The notes beneath the pieces were generated by a model. That model made no database searches and was not told where the DNA came from. It saw only the letters and a list, made by a program, of their open reading frames with translations. From contig NZ_BMZG01000012.1 in assembly GCF_014652675.1 (NCBI RefSeq), forward strand, positions 1-56,978: a DNA stretch of 56,978 bases. The letters are read 5' to 3'. The translations under genes and the position numbers were made by a program. Source of the DNA: Formosimonas limnophila (GTDB taxonomy: Bacteria; Pseudomonadota; Gammaproteobacteria; Burkholderiales; Burkholderiaceae). The first letter of the stretch is position 1, and each line of letters starts with the position of its first letter. This document shows, in pieces, positions 15,625 to 23,702 of the stretch.

Positions 15625-18462
15625 TTAAGCCTCTGCCTTGGCTCGTAAATCCACAGATCTGATGGCATCAAAGTCTTTGTTGATGCGACTGAGTTCTCGG
15701 ATAAACAGGCTGGGGTTGTGGGCATCGGTCAAGACAATGGCCTGATGCTTGGCTCGTGTCAATGCGACATAGAACAATCGGCGTTCTTCTTCAATGTGAC
15801 TTTTTTGCTCTGGCAAGACCAAATCATATAGAGGTTCGGGTGGGAGACTGCTCGGAAAACCGCGCTCACCTGAGTCCAAACCCAGCACAATCACAAAATC
15901 AGCCTCCAATCCCTTAGAGCCATGCATCGTCATGTGTTTTATATCCATGCGCGTTTTAAACGCATTGCATAGACCATCGAGGTATTCGTCGTCTCGCATG
16001 CCCTCCAATGTGTAAGGCCCCCGTCGGGTTCTGCGTAGCAGTAAAACAGTGGGATGTGGTAAGCCGATGGAAGGGGCGATTTTGGTAATATGCTCCAACT
16101 GGCTGACAAGAGCTTGTTTACGGTCGTTTTCAGTAGAGTCATGTAAAACAAGGCGCACCCCTGTGGTCAGTTTGGGCACGGGGTTAAAAGCATTGACGTG
16201 CTTATCCATTTGATTTGGGTTTTTCATGATCAATGCACGCGATACGTCAGCAATCCCCTGTGCGCAGCGGAATGTTGTTGTCAACTCCAGCTTTTGAGTA
16301 TGACGTTCAAAATGTTGCGCCACATCCGTAAAGATGCCCACATCAGAACCCGCAAAACGGTTGATGGTTTGCCAGTCATCACCGACACAAAACACGACTG
16401 AATCATCAGGTGACTGTGCCAGTATCGCTTTAATCAGATCAGCTCTTAACCCAGAAATGTCTTGAAACTCGTCTACCATGATGCAGCGGTAGGGTGTTTT
16501 GACGTTGTGGCTTTGTAATAACTCCATGGCGTTGTGCAGCATGTCCGCAAAATCAATTTTGTCCGTTTTTTTAAGCTCGGCTTCGTAAGCGTCAAATACC
16601 ATAAAAGCCACTTTCAAAAACAGAAGGGCACGGTAACGATCATTAGATCGCATCGCCCGCTCTTTAACAGCATCTTTACTCAAGCCCGAGTTTTTGAACT
16701 GAACCACAAAGCTGTTGATCAATCGTTCTGCGCTGTTGATTTTGCTAAAATTTAGAAGGGCTTCTTGACGGATTTCCTCATCCACTGATCCGATTTCAAT
16801 ACCATGCAGGTTCAATTGCTCCGTGAGGTATGCAAAAATACTACCATCGCGTATTTGACTGCTGCGGGTTTCAAAGAAAATCACTTCTTTGGTGGTGTTT
16901 TTTGAAGCCTTCATCCATTTTTGGTACATGAGCCGTTTGTCTTTGGCTCTTTGGACGTACTGATCACCCCCCATCCATTCGGGGGCTTGCCCTTTTTGGT
17001 TGAGTGCAAAATGCTCGTGTATCACGGTGATGGTTTTGGATTCGCCTGTAGGCAAAGTGCGCGTGAGGGTGTAGGTAAAGTCAGGGCTTAACGGAATTTT
17101 ATTGCCGTTTTTATTGACGGGATTGCCCATGCGTTTGGCCCCGCCCCAATCGGCTGCTTCATACTCAAACTTGACGCCACGCATAAACAGCCAATTGGCA
17201 ATGGCTCTTTCTTCAAACGAGCGCACATACAGGCCTAAACGTAACGTCGGAATGGTGCCTTGGTAAACCTTTCGTGCATTGTCTGCTTTTATTTGTGCAG
17301 GTGTATCGCGCTTTTCACGCAAGCGTTTTTGGCACAGTTCCTCATAATTCTTTTCGCAATCGTCAATATCATCAGGACAACCAATCGGTTCGGGTGCGTC
17401 ATAAAGCGCAGCGGCATACCAATCAGTGACTGCGTTCTGAAAGCGTGTGCTTTGTGCTAGAAGGTCTGCAATCAATTTTTTGACCATTTTACCTTCTTCG
17501 TCTTCATCTTCTTTGAAAACCTTGGGTCTGTATTGTTCACCGTGGTACTCGATTAAGGTGTCCAAGCCAAATTTATGAAATGTCCGAGAGGCCACATTGA
17601 TCGGGCGATTGAGCAATTGCCCTAACTTCTCGTTAAGGCGGTCTTGCAAACCTGTCGCCGCATCTTTGTTGTATGCCAAAATGAGAATTTCATCATCCCG
17701 AAACAATTCTGTTTTGAGTGCAAAACCTACTTTGCCGACAATACACGAGCTTTTACCTGAGCCTGCCGCAGCGGACACCAGCGTGATGTCTTCAAAGGTT
17801 AGTGCCGCATCAATCTGCTCATCGGTTAAAGGGCTGCTTTCTACACTCCTAAAATATTCGGAATGATTTCTCTTACTGTCTTTGAGGTACGTTTGATTGT
17901 GTGCCAGACGTGTTGGCTCTGTGTTGTTTATGGATGCAGTTTGGATATCAACATACATCTGAAGCTCATTGATGAGGCTTTCGAGTTTATCTGTAACCAT
18001 CGGGTGTCGTTTAACGTCTGCGGTGATGCTTTTGGCGCGATTGTGGTCATGAACTTCGTTGAGAGCAAAACGGTGCGCTTGAGAGTGTCGTACATACCGT
18101 GATGGTTTGTATAAAGCAGTTCTGCGCTCTTCAATCTCATGAATGGTTTGCTGTTGCTCTTCAATTAAATTGGTCAACTGTGCTTGAACAACTTGCTGAA
18201 TTTGCTCATTCGCTTGCGTGATGTTACTTGTCGTATCCCAGAATGTGAAGATTTGCGATTCTTCCGTGGTTTTGTACTCCACTAATAACCTATTAAAGCC
18301 AAACCAAAGAGGAATGTACCAAGGAGCCTTGATGCTTGTGCTGGTGATGGAAACTGGACGTAGCGTTAGCTGGTCGAGCAAGACTTGATTGCTCGTGATT
18401 TCAAGTGTTTTACGTTTTTGCAAGCGTGGCCAAGTAATGTATTTTGGTTCTATTAGCTTCAT
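15625..18462 (-). CDS. UvrD/HelD-like superfamily 1 helicase with inserted nuclease-like domain
   Basis: This 945-residue protein has Walker A at about 231-239 (AAAGSGKSS), Walker B VDEFQ at 663-667, the GDDWQTINRF motif near 694, a TMHGSKGLEADFVIVLGLD block and motif VI EEERRLFYVALTRAK near the end. This places it with DNA helicase IV-type SF1 helicases. Between helicase motifs, residues about 412-515 look like a PD-(D/E)xK nuclease insertion: FEERAIANWLF, then PDFTY (D461), then IHEHFA (E483), then a lysine-rich stretch. The N-terminal 200 residues are coiled and HelD-like. It is the only reverse-strand gene in the late region, between the tail chaperone and the lysis cassette, with its own promoter candidate. 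This is the usual position of prophage cargo, so an anti-phage role is a reasonable inference. The nuclease call is by pattern only. Confidence 0.75.
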   Translation of the reverse strand: MKLIEPKYITWPRLQKRKTLEITSNQVLLDQLTLRPVSITSTSIKAPWYIPLWFGFNRLLVEYKTTEESQIFTFWDTTSNITQANEQIQQVVQAQLTNLIEEQQQTIHEIEERRTALYKPSRYVRHSQAHRFALNEVHDHNRAKSITADVKRHPMVTDKLESLINELQMYVDIQTASINNTEPTRLAHNQTYLKDSKRNHSEYFRSVESSPLTDEQIDAALTFEDITLVSAAAGSGKSSCIVGKVGFALKTELFRDDEILILAYNKDAATGLQDRLNEKLGQLLNRPINVASRTFHKFGLDTLIEYHGEQYRPKVFKEDEDEEGKMVKKLIADLLAQSTRFQNAVTDWYAAALYDAPEPIGCPDDIDDCEKNYEELCQKRLREKRDTPAQIKADNARKVYQGTIPTLRLGLYVRSFEERAIANWLFMRGVKFEYEAADWGGAKRMGNPVNKNGNKIPLSPDFTYTLTRTLPTGESKTITVIHEHFALNQKGQAPEWMGGDQYVQRAKDKRLMYQKWMKASKNTTKEVIFFETRSSQIRDGSIFAYLTEQLNLHGIEIGSVDEEIRQEALLNFSKINSAERLINSFVVQFKNSGLSKDAVKERAMRSNDRYRALLFLKVAFMVFDAYEAELKKTDKIDFADMLHNAMELLQSHNVKTPYRCIMVDEFQDISGLRADLIKAILAQSPDDSVVFCVGDDWQTINRFAGSDVGIFTDVAQHFERHTQKLELTTTFRCAQGIADVSRALIMKNPNQMDKHVNAFNPVPKLTTGVRLVLHDSTENDRKQALVSQLEHITKIAPSIGLPHPTVLLLRRTRRGPYTLEGMRDDEYLDGLCNAFKTRMDIKHMTMHGSKGLEADFVIVLGLDSGERGFPSSLPPEPLYDLVLPEQKSHIEEERRLFYVALTRAKHQAIVLTDAHNPSLFIRELSRINKDFDAIRSVDLRAKAEA

Positions 18463-18526
18463 AAGTTTAGATAAGTTAAATCAAAGTTGGCCATTAGACG
18501 GATAAAAAATGATCCTGTCCTCTCCC

Positions 18527-18556
18527 TATAAAAGTCTCATGGCATCTTACTATCAA
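18527..18556 (-). promoter_or_regulatory. Candidate sigma-70 promoter for the helicase gene
   Basis: On the reverse strand TTGATA (18556-18551) is followed after 18 bases by TTTATA (18532-18527), about 65 bases before the helicase ATG. An independent promoter fits a cargo gene expressed from the prophage when late genes are silent. Confidence 0.35.
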
Positions 18557-18606
18557 TTGCTTATTTAGTGTGGTTTGGCTGCGTTTAATGAAAATGCGGT
18601 AGCTGC

Positions 18607-18650
18607 TTTTGGAAAAGTCCACAGGAACTGACTTTTTAAGCTGTCATCAT
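18607..18650 (+). promoter_or_regulatory. Candidate phage late promoter ahead of the lysis cassette
   Basis: TTTTGGAAAA at 18607-18616 is followed after exactly 28 bases by CATCAT at 18645-18650, and the holin-like gene starts at 18681. This third copy diverges outside the core but keeps the spacing seen at 5612 and 8562. The -10-like hexamer is the weakest of the three. Confidence 0.5.
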
Positions 18651-18680
18651 TTCACTACGTAATTTACAGGAGATTTACTT

Positions 18681-19127
18681 ATGTCACTTTCATGCGATGC
18701 CGTATTACAAAAAATCATAGCCATCACTGGGGTGGTGATGTCCAGTGCATCGATCCTACTGCTTGGGGTGGAAGTCCCGATGGTGACTGTGATTGGGGCT
18801 GGCGTGGGCGTTTTGATTACGGTGCTTAACGACTTGCGCAAAAGCCAATTCAATCCAGCCGACCATTCGATCACCTTGTTGTCTGGTTTGTTCATTGGTT
18901 TGTTTGCCACAGGACTGACAGCCTCGATGTTGGATGATTGGTTGTTTCCAAATGATTTGAACAACAAAGATTTGATGCGATCCCTCAATGGCGTGATTGC
19001 TCTGTTCTATGGTTATGCGGGCAAAGCCATTCCACCGATGATCAAGGGTTTGGCCTTGCACAAGATCAAAGATTGGTTTAGTTCCCAAGGCCAAAAATCA
19101 GGAGGCGATCATGAAAGCTCTCAGTAA
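18681..19127 (+). CDS. Putative phage holin
   Basis: This 148-residue protein has about three hydrophobic helices (near residues 10-27, 33-50 and 68-88) and a weaker one near 105-125. A polar, charged C-terminal tail follows (KIKDWFSSQGQKSGGD), the usual holin topology. A strong ribosome-binding site (CAGGAGA) precedes the ATG. The next two genes overlap head to tail and end in a peptidoglycan hydrolase, giving a compact lysis cassette. The family is not recognised; the call rests on topology and context. Confidence 0.55.
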   Translation: MSLSCDAVLQKIIAITGVVMSSASILLLGVEVPMVTVIGAGVGVLITVLNDLRKSQFNPADHSITLLSGLFIGLFATGLTASMLDDWLFPNDLNNKDLMRSLNGVIALFYGYAGKAIPPMIKGLALHKIKDWFSSQGQKSGGDHESSQ

Positions 19128-19311
19128 ATACGGTCAATACGCCTGCCGCCTATTGGATGCATTTGCTCTATTGGGGATCGTTTTAGCGTTGGCTCAGATT
19201 TGTTACGCGCAACAAGCGTTCATTCAAGAGACTCTACCAAAGAGCCACATGGCAGGCATCAATCCACAACCAACTATAAATAAGGAGTGCGCCTATGAGC
19301 GAAATTACTAA
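19111..19311 (+). CDS. Small membrane protein of the lysis cassette
   Basis: The 66 residues contain one hydrophobic helix (LLDAFALLGIVLALAQICYA), which could be an uncleaved anchor or signal peptide. The gene overlaps the holin candidate by 17 bases and the endolysin by 17 bases, with an AGGAGG site inside the holin gene. It may be a spanin component or second holin. Confidence 0.45.
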   Translation: MKALSKYGQYACRLLDAFALLGIVLALAQICYAQQAFIQETLPKSHMAGINPQPTINKECAYERNY

Positions 19312-19753
19312 ACAGGCTTTGGCAAAAGCGGAAACCCAGTTAAATGTTGCTGAGTCACCCAAAGGCACAAACGGTGGTAAACAAGTTGATGAGTACTTAA
19401 AATCGGTCGGACTGAATTCAGGCTATTCATGGTGTATGGCATTCGTCTATTGGTGTTTCCATGAAGCGGCCAAAGAGTTAGCTATCGTCAATCCGTTGAT
19501 TAAGACGGGCGGTGTGCTGAGACAGTGGAATGAAACTTCGAGCACGCGCCGTCACAGTCAACCGAAAGTGGGCGACATCATGATTTTAGATTATGGTAAA
19601 GGCTTGGGACATACGGGCATTGTGCAGCAAGTCGATGGCAATACCATCTGGACAATTGAGGGCAATACCAATGATGAAGGCTCTCGTGAGGGTTACGAGG
19701 TGGCACGCCGCAAGAGAAGTGTGGCGGCGTGCAAAGGGTTCATTCGCTTTTAG
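19295..19753 (+). CDS. CHAP/NlpC-like peptidoglycan hydrolase, phage endolysin
   Basis: This 152-residue protein has the catalytic pattern of phage CHAP amidase/peptidases. The nucleophile Cys lies in GYSWCMAFVYWCF, the His in GLGHTGIV, and a polar third residue in EGNTND. AAGGAG precedes the ATG. There is no signal peptide, so it depends on the upstream holin for export. It is the last gene of the lysis cassette, and its stop overlaps the end of the converging integrase gene by four bases. Confidence 0.75.
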   Translation: MSEITKQALAKAETQLNVAESPKGTNGGKQVDEYLKSVGLNSGYSWCMAFVYWCFHEAAKELAIVNPLIKTGGVLRQWNETSSTRRHSQPKVGDIMILDYGKGLGHTGIVQQVDGNTIWTIEGNTNDEGSREGYEVARRKRSVAACKGFIRF

Positions 19754-21066
19754 CCATTGACCACACGCAGATGGCTTTTAGCGGGTACAGGGGCAGGTAT
19801 AAATTCTATACCTGCCTCTTTTAATATCCATGCTTCAATTTTGTGGTGCCACAGGCGTAACAGATCAAGTGGGCGATTCTTGTAAACGCGATTATGCGTA
19901 TCGGTCGGTGCATGCCCCATAATCTGTTTAATCACTCCTTCGGGAGCTTCGGCCCATTCAGCCAAATTGCTGAATGAGCGACGCAGACCGTGCAACGATA
20001 CATGTGGCAGTCCTGCCGCTTTTAATGCTTTGCTGTGGGTGTTGTACACGTTGGTGATGTGACCGTGTTCAGCAGTTTCACTCCAATAAACATATTCATT
20101 TATTCGTGGCAATTGTTTAATTAGATGCGCCAAAAAGGGAGGCAATGGAATGATGCGCTCACCTTCGATTTTGTCATGCAATACCAAACGTCCACCCCAT
20201 TCAAAACCCACATCATCCCATTTGAGCATAGCCATTTCTTGGTGGGGTCGAGCTCCTGTCAGTACTAAGGATATTAAATAAACTCGTATTGAATGATTTG
20301 GAATGTTCAGCACGGCATCAAACCACGCGGTTAAATGTTCGCGCGATAGGGTATCGTCTTTCTTGGCATTGGGCTTTTGCACTTTCTCTTTGACCTTGCG
20401 CACACCGAAAATTTGCGGGTCTACAATACCTGTGTAACGTTGGTCTTCATGTGCCCAACGGACAAAGGCTCGCAATAAACGATAACCAAGTGCGGCTTGC
20501 GTTGCACGCTCAATGCTTTCATTCTGTAACCAAGCGATAAGGACCTCTTCGGTCAGTTCGACAAATCGCAGTCCCATGAGGGATGATAAGACACCTGCTT
20601 TGCGCACCCCTTTGGTTCGTTGTTTCTTTTCGCCTCCAGCACTGGCTAAACGAATATGATCGTTACAGTGCAGCTCACCCCACTTGGTTTTACCGGCTTC
20701 TATATACTCAGTCCACATGTCAGCAACAATGACATTTTGCCGCTTGATTTCTGCTGCTTTGGCTTCGGCTTGTGCTTGCTTGTCCGTTTTCTCTTGGCGG
20801 GGGTCTATGCCTGCATCTACCAGCACTTTTAAACGACGAGCTTCGTTTTGAGCTTGGCCTAGTGCCCAGCTATCGGTGTTGCCGATGGTAATTCGGATGG
20901 TCTTACCGAAAAGTTTGACCTCAAAGATGTAGGCTTTTGCACCAGTTGATGTGACTCGAACGCCTAAGCACGGGGTTTTAGTATCCCAGTAAAATGATTG
21001 GGCTTTGTTTGTGATGCAAGTTAAGGAACTCACTCGGACTTCTGTAAAGGGAATTTTATTGCTCAT
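19750..21066 (-). CDS. Tyrosine site-specific integrase of the element
   Basis: This 438-residue protein has the N-terminal arm-binding domain of the P4/DUF4102 family (about residues 5-95, with WDTKTPCLGVRV), a core-binding domain in the middle, and a C-terminal catalytic domain. The catalytic residues are visible: Arg in LTGARPHQEMAML, His-x-x-Arg in LHGLRRSF, GH in IMGHAPTD, and the nucleophile Tyr in NRVYKNRP. It sits about 200 bases from a duplicated 3' half of tRNA-Phe, the typical target for this family. It would catalyse integration and excision at that site. Confidence 0.9.
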   Translation of the reverse strand: MSNKIPFTEVRVSSLTCITNKAQSFYWDTKTPCLGVRVTSTGAKAYIFEVKLFGKTIRITIGNTDSWALGQAQNEARRLKVLVDAGIDPRQEKTDKQAQAEAKAAEIKRQNVIVADMWTEYIEAGKTKWGELHCNDHIRLASAGGEKKQRTKGVRKAGVLSSLMGLRFVELTEEVLIAWLQNESIERATQAALGYRLLRAFVRWAHEDQRYTGIVDPQIFGVRKVKEKVQKPNAKKDDTLSREHLTAWFDAVLNIPNHSIRVYLISLVLTGARPHQEMAMLKWDDVGFEWGGRLVLHDKIEGERIIPLPPFLAHLIKQLPRINEYVYWSETAEHGHITNVYNTHSKALKAAGLPHVSLHGLRRSFSNLAEWAEAPEGVIKQIMGHAPTDTHNRVYKNRPLDLLRLWHHKIEAWILKEAGIEFIPAPVPAKSHLRVVNG

Positions 21067-21269
21067 GGGGTGGTTTTAATTATGTGAGTTTAAACAAAAT
21101 GCTTTTGTATAATTCTGCTACATGTAGCCATCATGTAGCCAGTAAATATCAAAAGTTATCAAGGTAAATCTATGCAAATGGTAGCACGATAATTCATAAC
21201 CTGTTGTTTTAATTATAATTAATGCGGTATAATCAAACCTTATCAAAGGTTGTCAAACCCGTTCGGGTT

Positions 21270-21317
21270 GGATTGAAAATCCTTGTGTCGGCGGTTCGAT
21301 TCCGCCCCAGGCCACCA
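21270..21317 (+). other. Attachment site: duplicated 3' half of tRNA-Phe
   Basis: The sequence from GGATTGAAAATCC (anticodon loop, GAA) through the T-arm (GGCGGTTCGATTCCGCC) to CCAGGCCACCA matches the 3' part of a betaproteobacterial tRNA-Phe. The 5' half is absent: the bases upstream neither pair with the acceptor arm nor form a D-arm. Pairing of the anticodon stem fails exactly where homology begins. This is the scar expected from integrase-mediated crossover in the anticodon region, with the intact tRNA-Phe at the other end of the element outside the window. Confidence 0.75.
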
Positions 21318-21326
21318 GAATACAAG

Positions 21327-21355
21327 CGGCTTACAAGAATGTAAGCCGTTTTTTT
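21327..21355 (+). terminator. Rho-independent terminator after the tRNA-Phe fragment
   Basis: CGGCTTACA and TGTAAGCCG form a perfect nine-base stem around AGAA, followed by seven Ts. It is probably the native tRNA-Phe terminator carried with the chromosome side of the junction. Confidence 0.8.
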
Positions 21356-21419
21356 GCTTTAAAAGAGTCAGGTTTTCACTTCCGTCAGCCAGCCGTCAGT
21401 CACTGTAACGTCGGGTGGC

Positions 21420-21475
21420 TTTTTGCACTACTTTGCATTTTTTTGCACCGTAAAGCAAAACAAGTAGTGCAAAAA
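21420..21475. repeat. 14-bp inverted repeat with internal TGCAAAA copies
   Basis: TTTTTGCACTACTT at 21420-21433 is perfectly inverted at 21462-21475, with a 28-base loop that contains further TTTGCA/TTTTTTGCA words. It lies just outside the attachment site, in a gene-free stretch (21356-21571). It could be an operator, a mobile miniature element end or a cruciform. Confidence 0.6.
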
Positions 21476-21571
21476 AGATGCAAAACTTACACAAAAACAA
21501 CGGTGTGGCGAAAATTGATTATAGCCGTTACCTAACGGAAACAGCTTTCAGACAAATCACGCAAACGGGAA

Positions 21572-21772
21572 TTATATCAAAGACGCCAAATCAGCCTTTA
21601 AGCCACGAATACGAGCAAGATATTCATCGTGCGTCCCACGTTTAGAAACAGCCCATGTTGTCCTTGCTTTCAACCTATCTCGCCCTGTGCTAATACCGTC
21701 ATTGTATTGAAGGAGGCTCAAAATCAAACTTAAGCTATCGCGTTGTACCTGCCGGCACAGTCCGCCATTCCC
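21572..21772 (-). pseudogene. Remnant of a protein-coding gene, C-terminal 66 codons only
   Basis: On the reverse strand a frame reads QVQRDSLSLILSLLQYNDG, then GRDRLKARTTWAVSKRGTHD and EYLARIRGLKADLASLI before TAA. It has the composition of a real protein C-terminus. It has no start codon or ribosome-binding site and is closed upstream by a stop. I do not recognise the family. The rest of the 21356-22034 interval shows no gene. Confidence 0.35.
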
Positions 21773-21967
21773 TTAACTCAAGTTGACAAACAAAAAAACC
21801 GCACCAACGGTATTGAACACCGCTAAAAATAAATCGTATCTGTGGCTGTACAGACATTAAGGCATACGTGAGCAACGGTGAAGTAACCTCTTATGGCGCG
21901 ATTTGCAAAATCTCATTCCGCGTGGAGTAACACCCATCGGTTTGTCTGATGGATAAACTTATTGATT

Positions 21968-21993
21968 GCCCAGCCTTGGCGCTGGGCTTTTTT
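21968..21993 (+). terminator. Rho-independent terminator
   Basis: GCCCAGC and GCTGGGC pair around a six-base loop and are followed by six Ts. It lies about 40 bases before nudJ and insulates that operon from the decayed region upstream. Confidence 0.75.
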
Positions 21994-22034
21994 GTGTCTC
22001 GTGCTAAAATAGATGTTTTAATTTTTGGGTAGTT

Positions 22035-22508
22035 ATGATGCCGCACAGCGAACCAGTTTGGACCCCACACGCGACAGTGGCCGCTGTGGTTGAACGCGAT
22101 GGCCGATTTTTAATGGTGCGTGAACACACGCGCCATGGGATTCGGCTGAATCAGCCTGCGGGTCACTGGGAGGCTGGCGAGTCTTTGCTCGATGCGGTGC
22201 GTCGCGAGGTGCTTGAGGAGTCTGGTTTTGAGTTTTTGCCGACGGCTCTGCTCGGGATTTATGTGTCAGAAAAAGAGGATAATTCGGTGACGTATCTGCG
22301 CCTGACTTTCATCGGCACGGTGGGTGATGCACCTGTTCATTCGGATTTGGATGACGGGATTATTGAGGCGATGTGGCTCACGGCGGACGAGGTGATGGAG
22401 TTGCGTGACATACATCGCAATCCGATTGTGGCACAGTGTTTGAATGATTATCTCAATGGCCAACGGCTTGATTTGACACTGGTGAAAGACTTACGGAGTT
22501 TGGCATGA
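22035..22508 (+). CDS. nudJ: NUDIX hydrolase, NudJ-type phosphatase
   Basis: This 157-residue protein contains a perfect Nudix box, residues 43-65 (G-x5-E-x7-REVLEESGF), which binds the metal that activates water for cleavage of nucleoside diphosphate derivatives. NudJ (YmfB) in E. coli acts on nucleoside tri- and diphosphates and on hydroxymethylpyrimidine diphosphate. It lies directly upstream of mnmA there, as here. Two ATGs stand in tandem at the start. Its stop overlaps the mnmA start (ATGA), implying coupling. A TAAAAT -10-like box lies upstream. Confidence 0.85.
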   Translation: MMPHSEPVWTPHATVAAVVERDGRFLMVREHTRHGIRLNQPAGHWEAGESLLDAVRREVLEESGFEFLPTALLGIYVSEKEDNSVTYLRLTFIGTVGDAPVHSDLDDGIIEAMWLTADEVMELRDIHRNPIVAQCLNDYLNGQRLDLTLVKDLRSLA

Positions 22509-23605
22509 CAAAAAAACTCGTGGTGGTCGGTATGTCAGGTGGTGTGGATTCGTCAGTGACGGCGTGGCTGCTCAAAGAGCAAGGCTATGAGGTCATCGGC
22601 CTATTCATGAAAAACTGGGAGGACGATGACGACTCCGAGTACTGCTCGACGCGTCAAGACTGGCTCGACGCAGCATCGGTGGCCGATGTGGTCGGTGTGG
22701 ACATCGAGGCGGTGAATTTCGCGACCGAGTACAAAGATCGTGTGTTCGCTGAGTTTCTGCGCGAGTACAGCGCGGGGCGCACGCCTAATCCTGATGTGTT
22801 GTGTAACGCTGAGATTAAATTCAAAGCGTTTCTCGACCATGCCATGAGTCTGGGCGCAGAGTACATCGCGACAGGTCACTATGCGCGGGTGCGCGAGGTA
22901 GATGGTGAGTTTCAGCTTCTCAAGGGTTTGGATGCGACGAAGGATCAGAGTTATTTCTTGCATCGTTTGAATCAGGCGCAGCTCTCTAAAACATTGTTCC
23001 CTTTGGGCGAAATGCCGAAAACCCAAGTGCGCGACATCGCACATCGGCTTGGGCTGTCAAATGCTGCGAAGAAGGACTCCACGGGGATTTGCTTCATCGG
23101 TGAGCGCCCGTTCCGTGATTTTCTCAATCAATACTTGCCGACACACAAAGGCGAGATGCGTACGCTTGATGGTCGTGTGGTCGGCGAGCACGTCGGTTTG
23201 TCGTTTTATACATTGGGTCAGCGCAAAGGCATCGGCATCGGCGGTGACAAGCACAGCACGGGCGAGCCGTGGTTTGCGGTGCACAAGGATATTGCGAAAA
23301 ACATTTTGTATGTCGCCCAAGGCCACGAGCACTCATCCTTGCAATCTTCCATGCTGATTGCAGAAGATGTCAGCTTTGTCGTAGGTCACGCGCCAGTGAG
23401 CACCAACATCGCGGCGAAAAGCCGCTATCGTCAAAGCGACTCGGCGTGTGTGTTTTCGACGCACGAGTTGGGCTTTGAGCTGAACTTCAGAGAACCACAA
23501 TGGGCCGTGACACCGGGCCAATCCGCCGTGCTGTACGATGGTGAGGTGTGCTTGGGTGGCGGCATTATCACACAAGCGAATCCTGATTTGTCACCGCTGG
23601 TTTAA
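22505..23605 (+). CDS. mnmA: tRNA-specific 2-thiouridylase MnmA
   Basis: The 366 residues match the family in size. The ATP-pyrophosphatase P-loop SGGVDSS is at 11-17. The two catalytic cysteines are C100 in [11 protein letters not shown] and C196 in [13 protein letters not shown]. MnmA adenylates U34 in the anticodon of tRNA-Lys, -Glu and -Gln and replaces the 2-oxygen with sulfur delivered by the Tus relay. The C-terminal half carries the RNA-binding barrels ([17 protein letters not shown]). Translation is coupled to nudJ. Confidence 0.97.
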   Translation: MTKKLVVVGMSGGVDSSVTAWLLKEQGYEVIGLFMKNWEDDDDSEYCSTRQDWLDAASVADVVGVDIEAVNFATEYKDRVFAEFLREYSAGRTPNPDVLCNAEIKFKAFLDHAMSLGAEYIATGHYARVREVDGEFQLLKGLDATKDQSYFLHRLNQAQLSKTLFPLGEMPKTQVRDIAHRLGLSNAAKKDSTGICFIGERPFRDFLNQYLPTHKGEMRTLDGRVVGEHVGLSFYTLGQRKGIGIGGDKHSTGEPWFAVHKDIAKNILYVAQGHEHSSLQSSMLIAEDVSFVVGHAPVSTNIAAKSRYRQSDSACVFSTHELGFELNFREPQWAVTPGQSAVLYDGEVCLGGGIITQANPDLSPLV

Positions 23606-23702
23606 AAACACCTGAATGAGTGATAAGGAGATTGTGGACGCTGGCAAATAGCTAAGCCCGCCATGACCAATCTTTACGCACATTCCCATCAAAGCGACTT
23701 TT

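Noticed and set aside
21270-21317. Complete tRNA-Phe gene
   Set aside because: Only the 3' half is present; no acceptor 5' strand or D-arm upstream.
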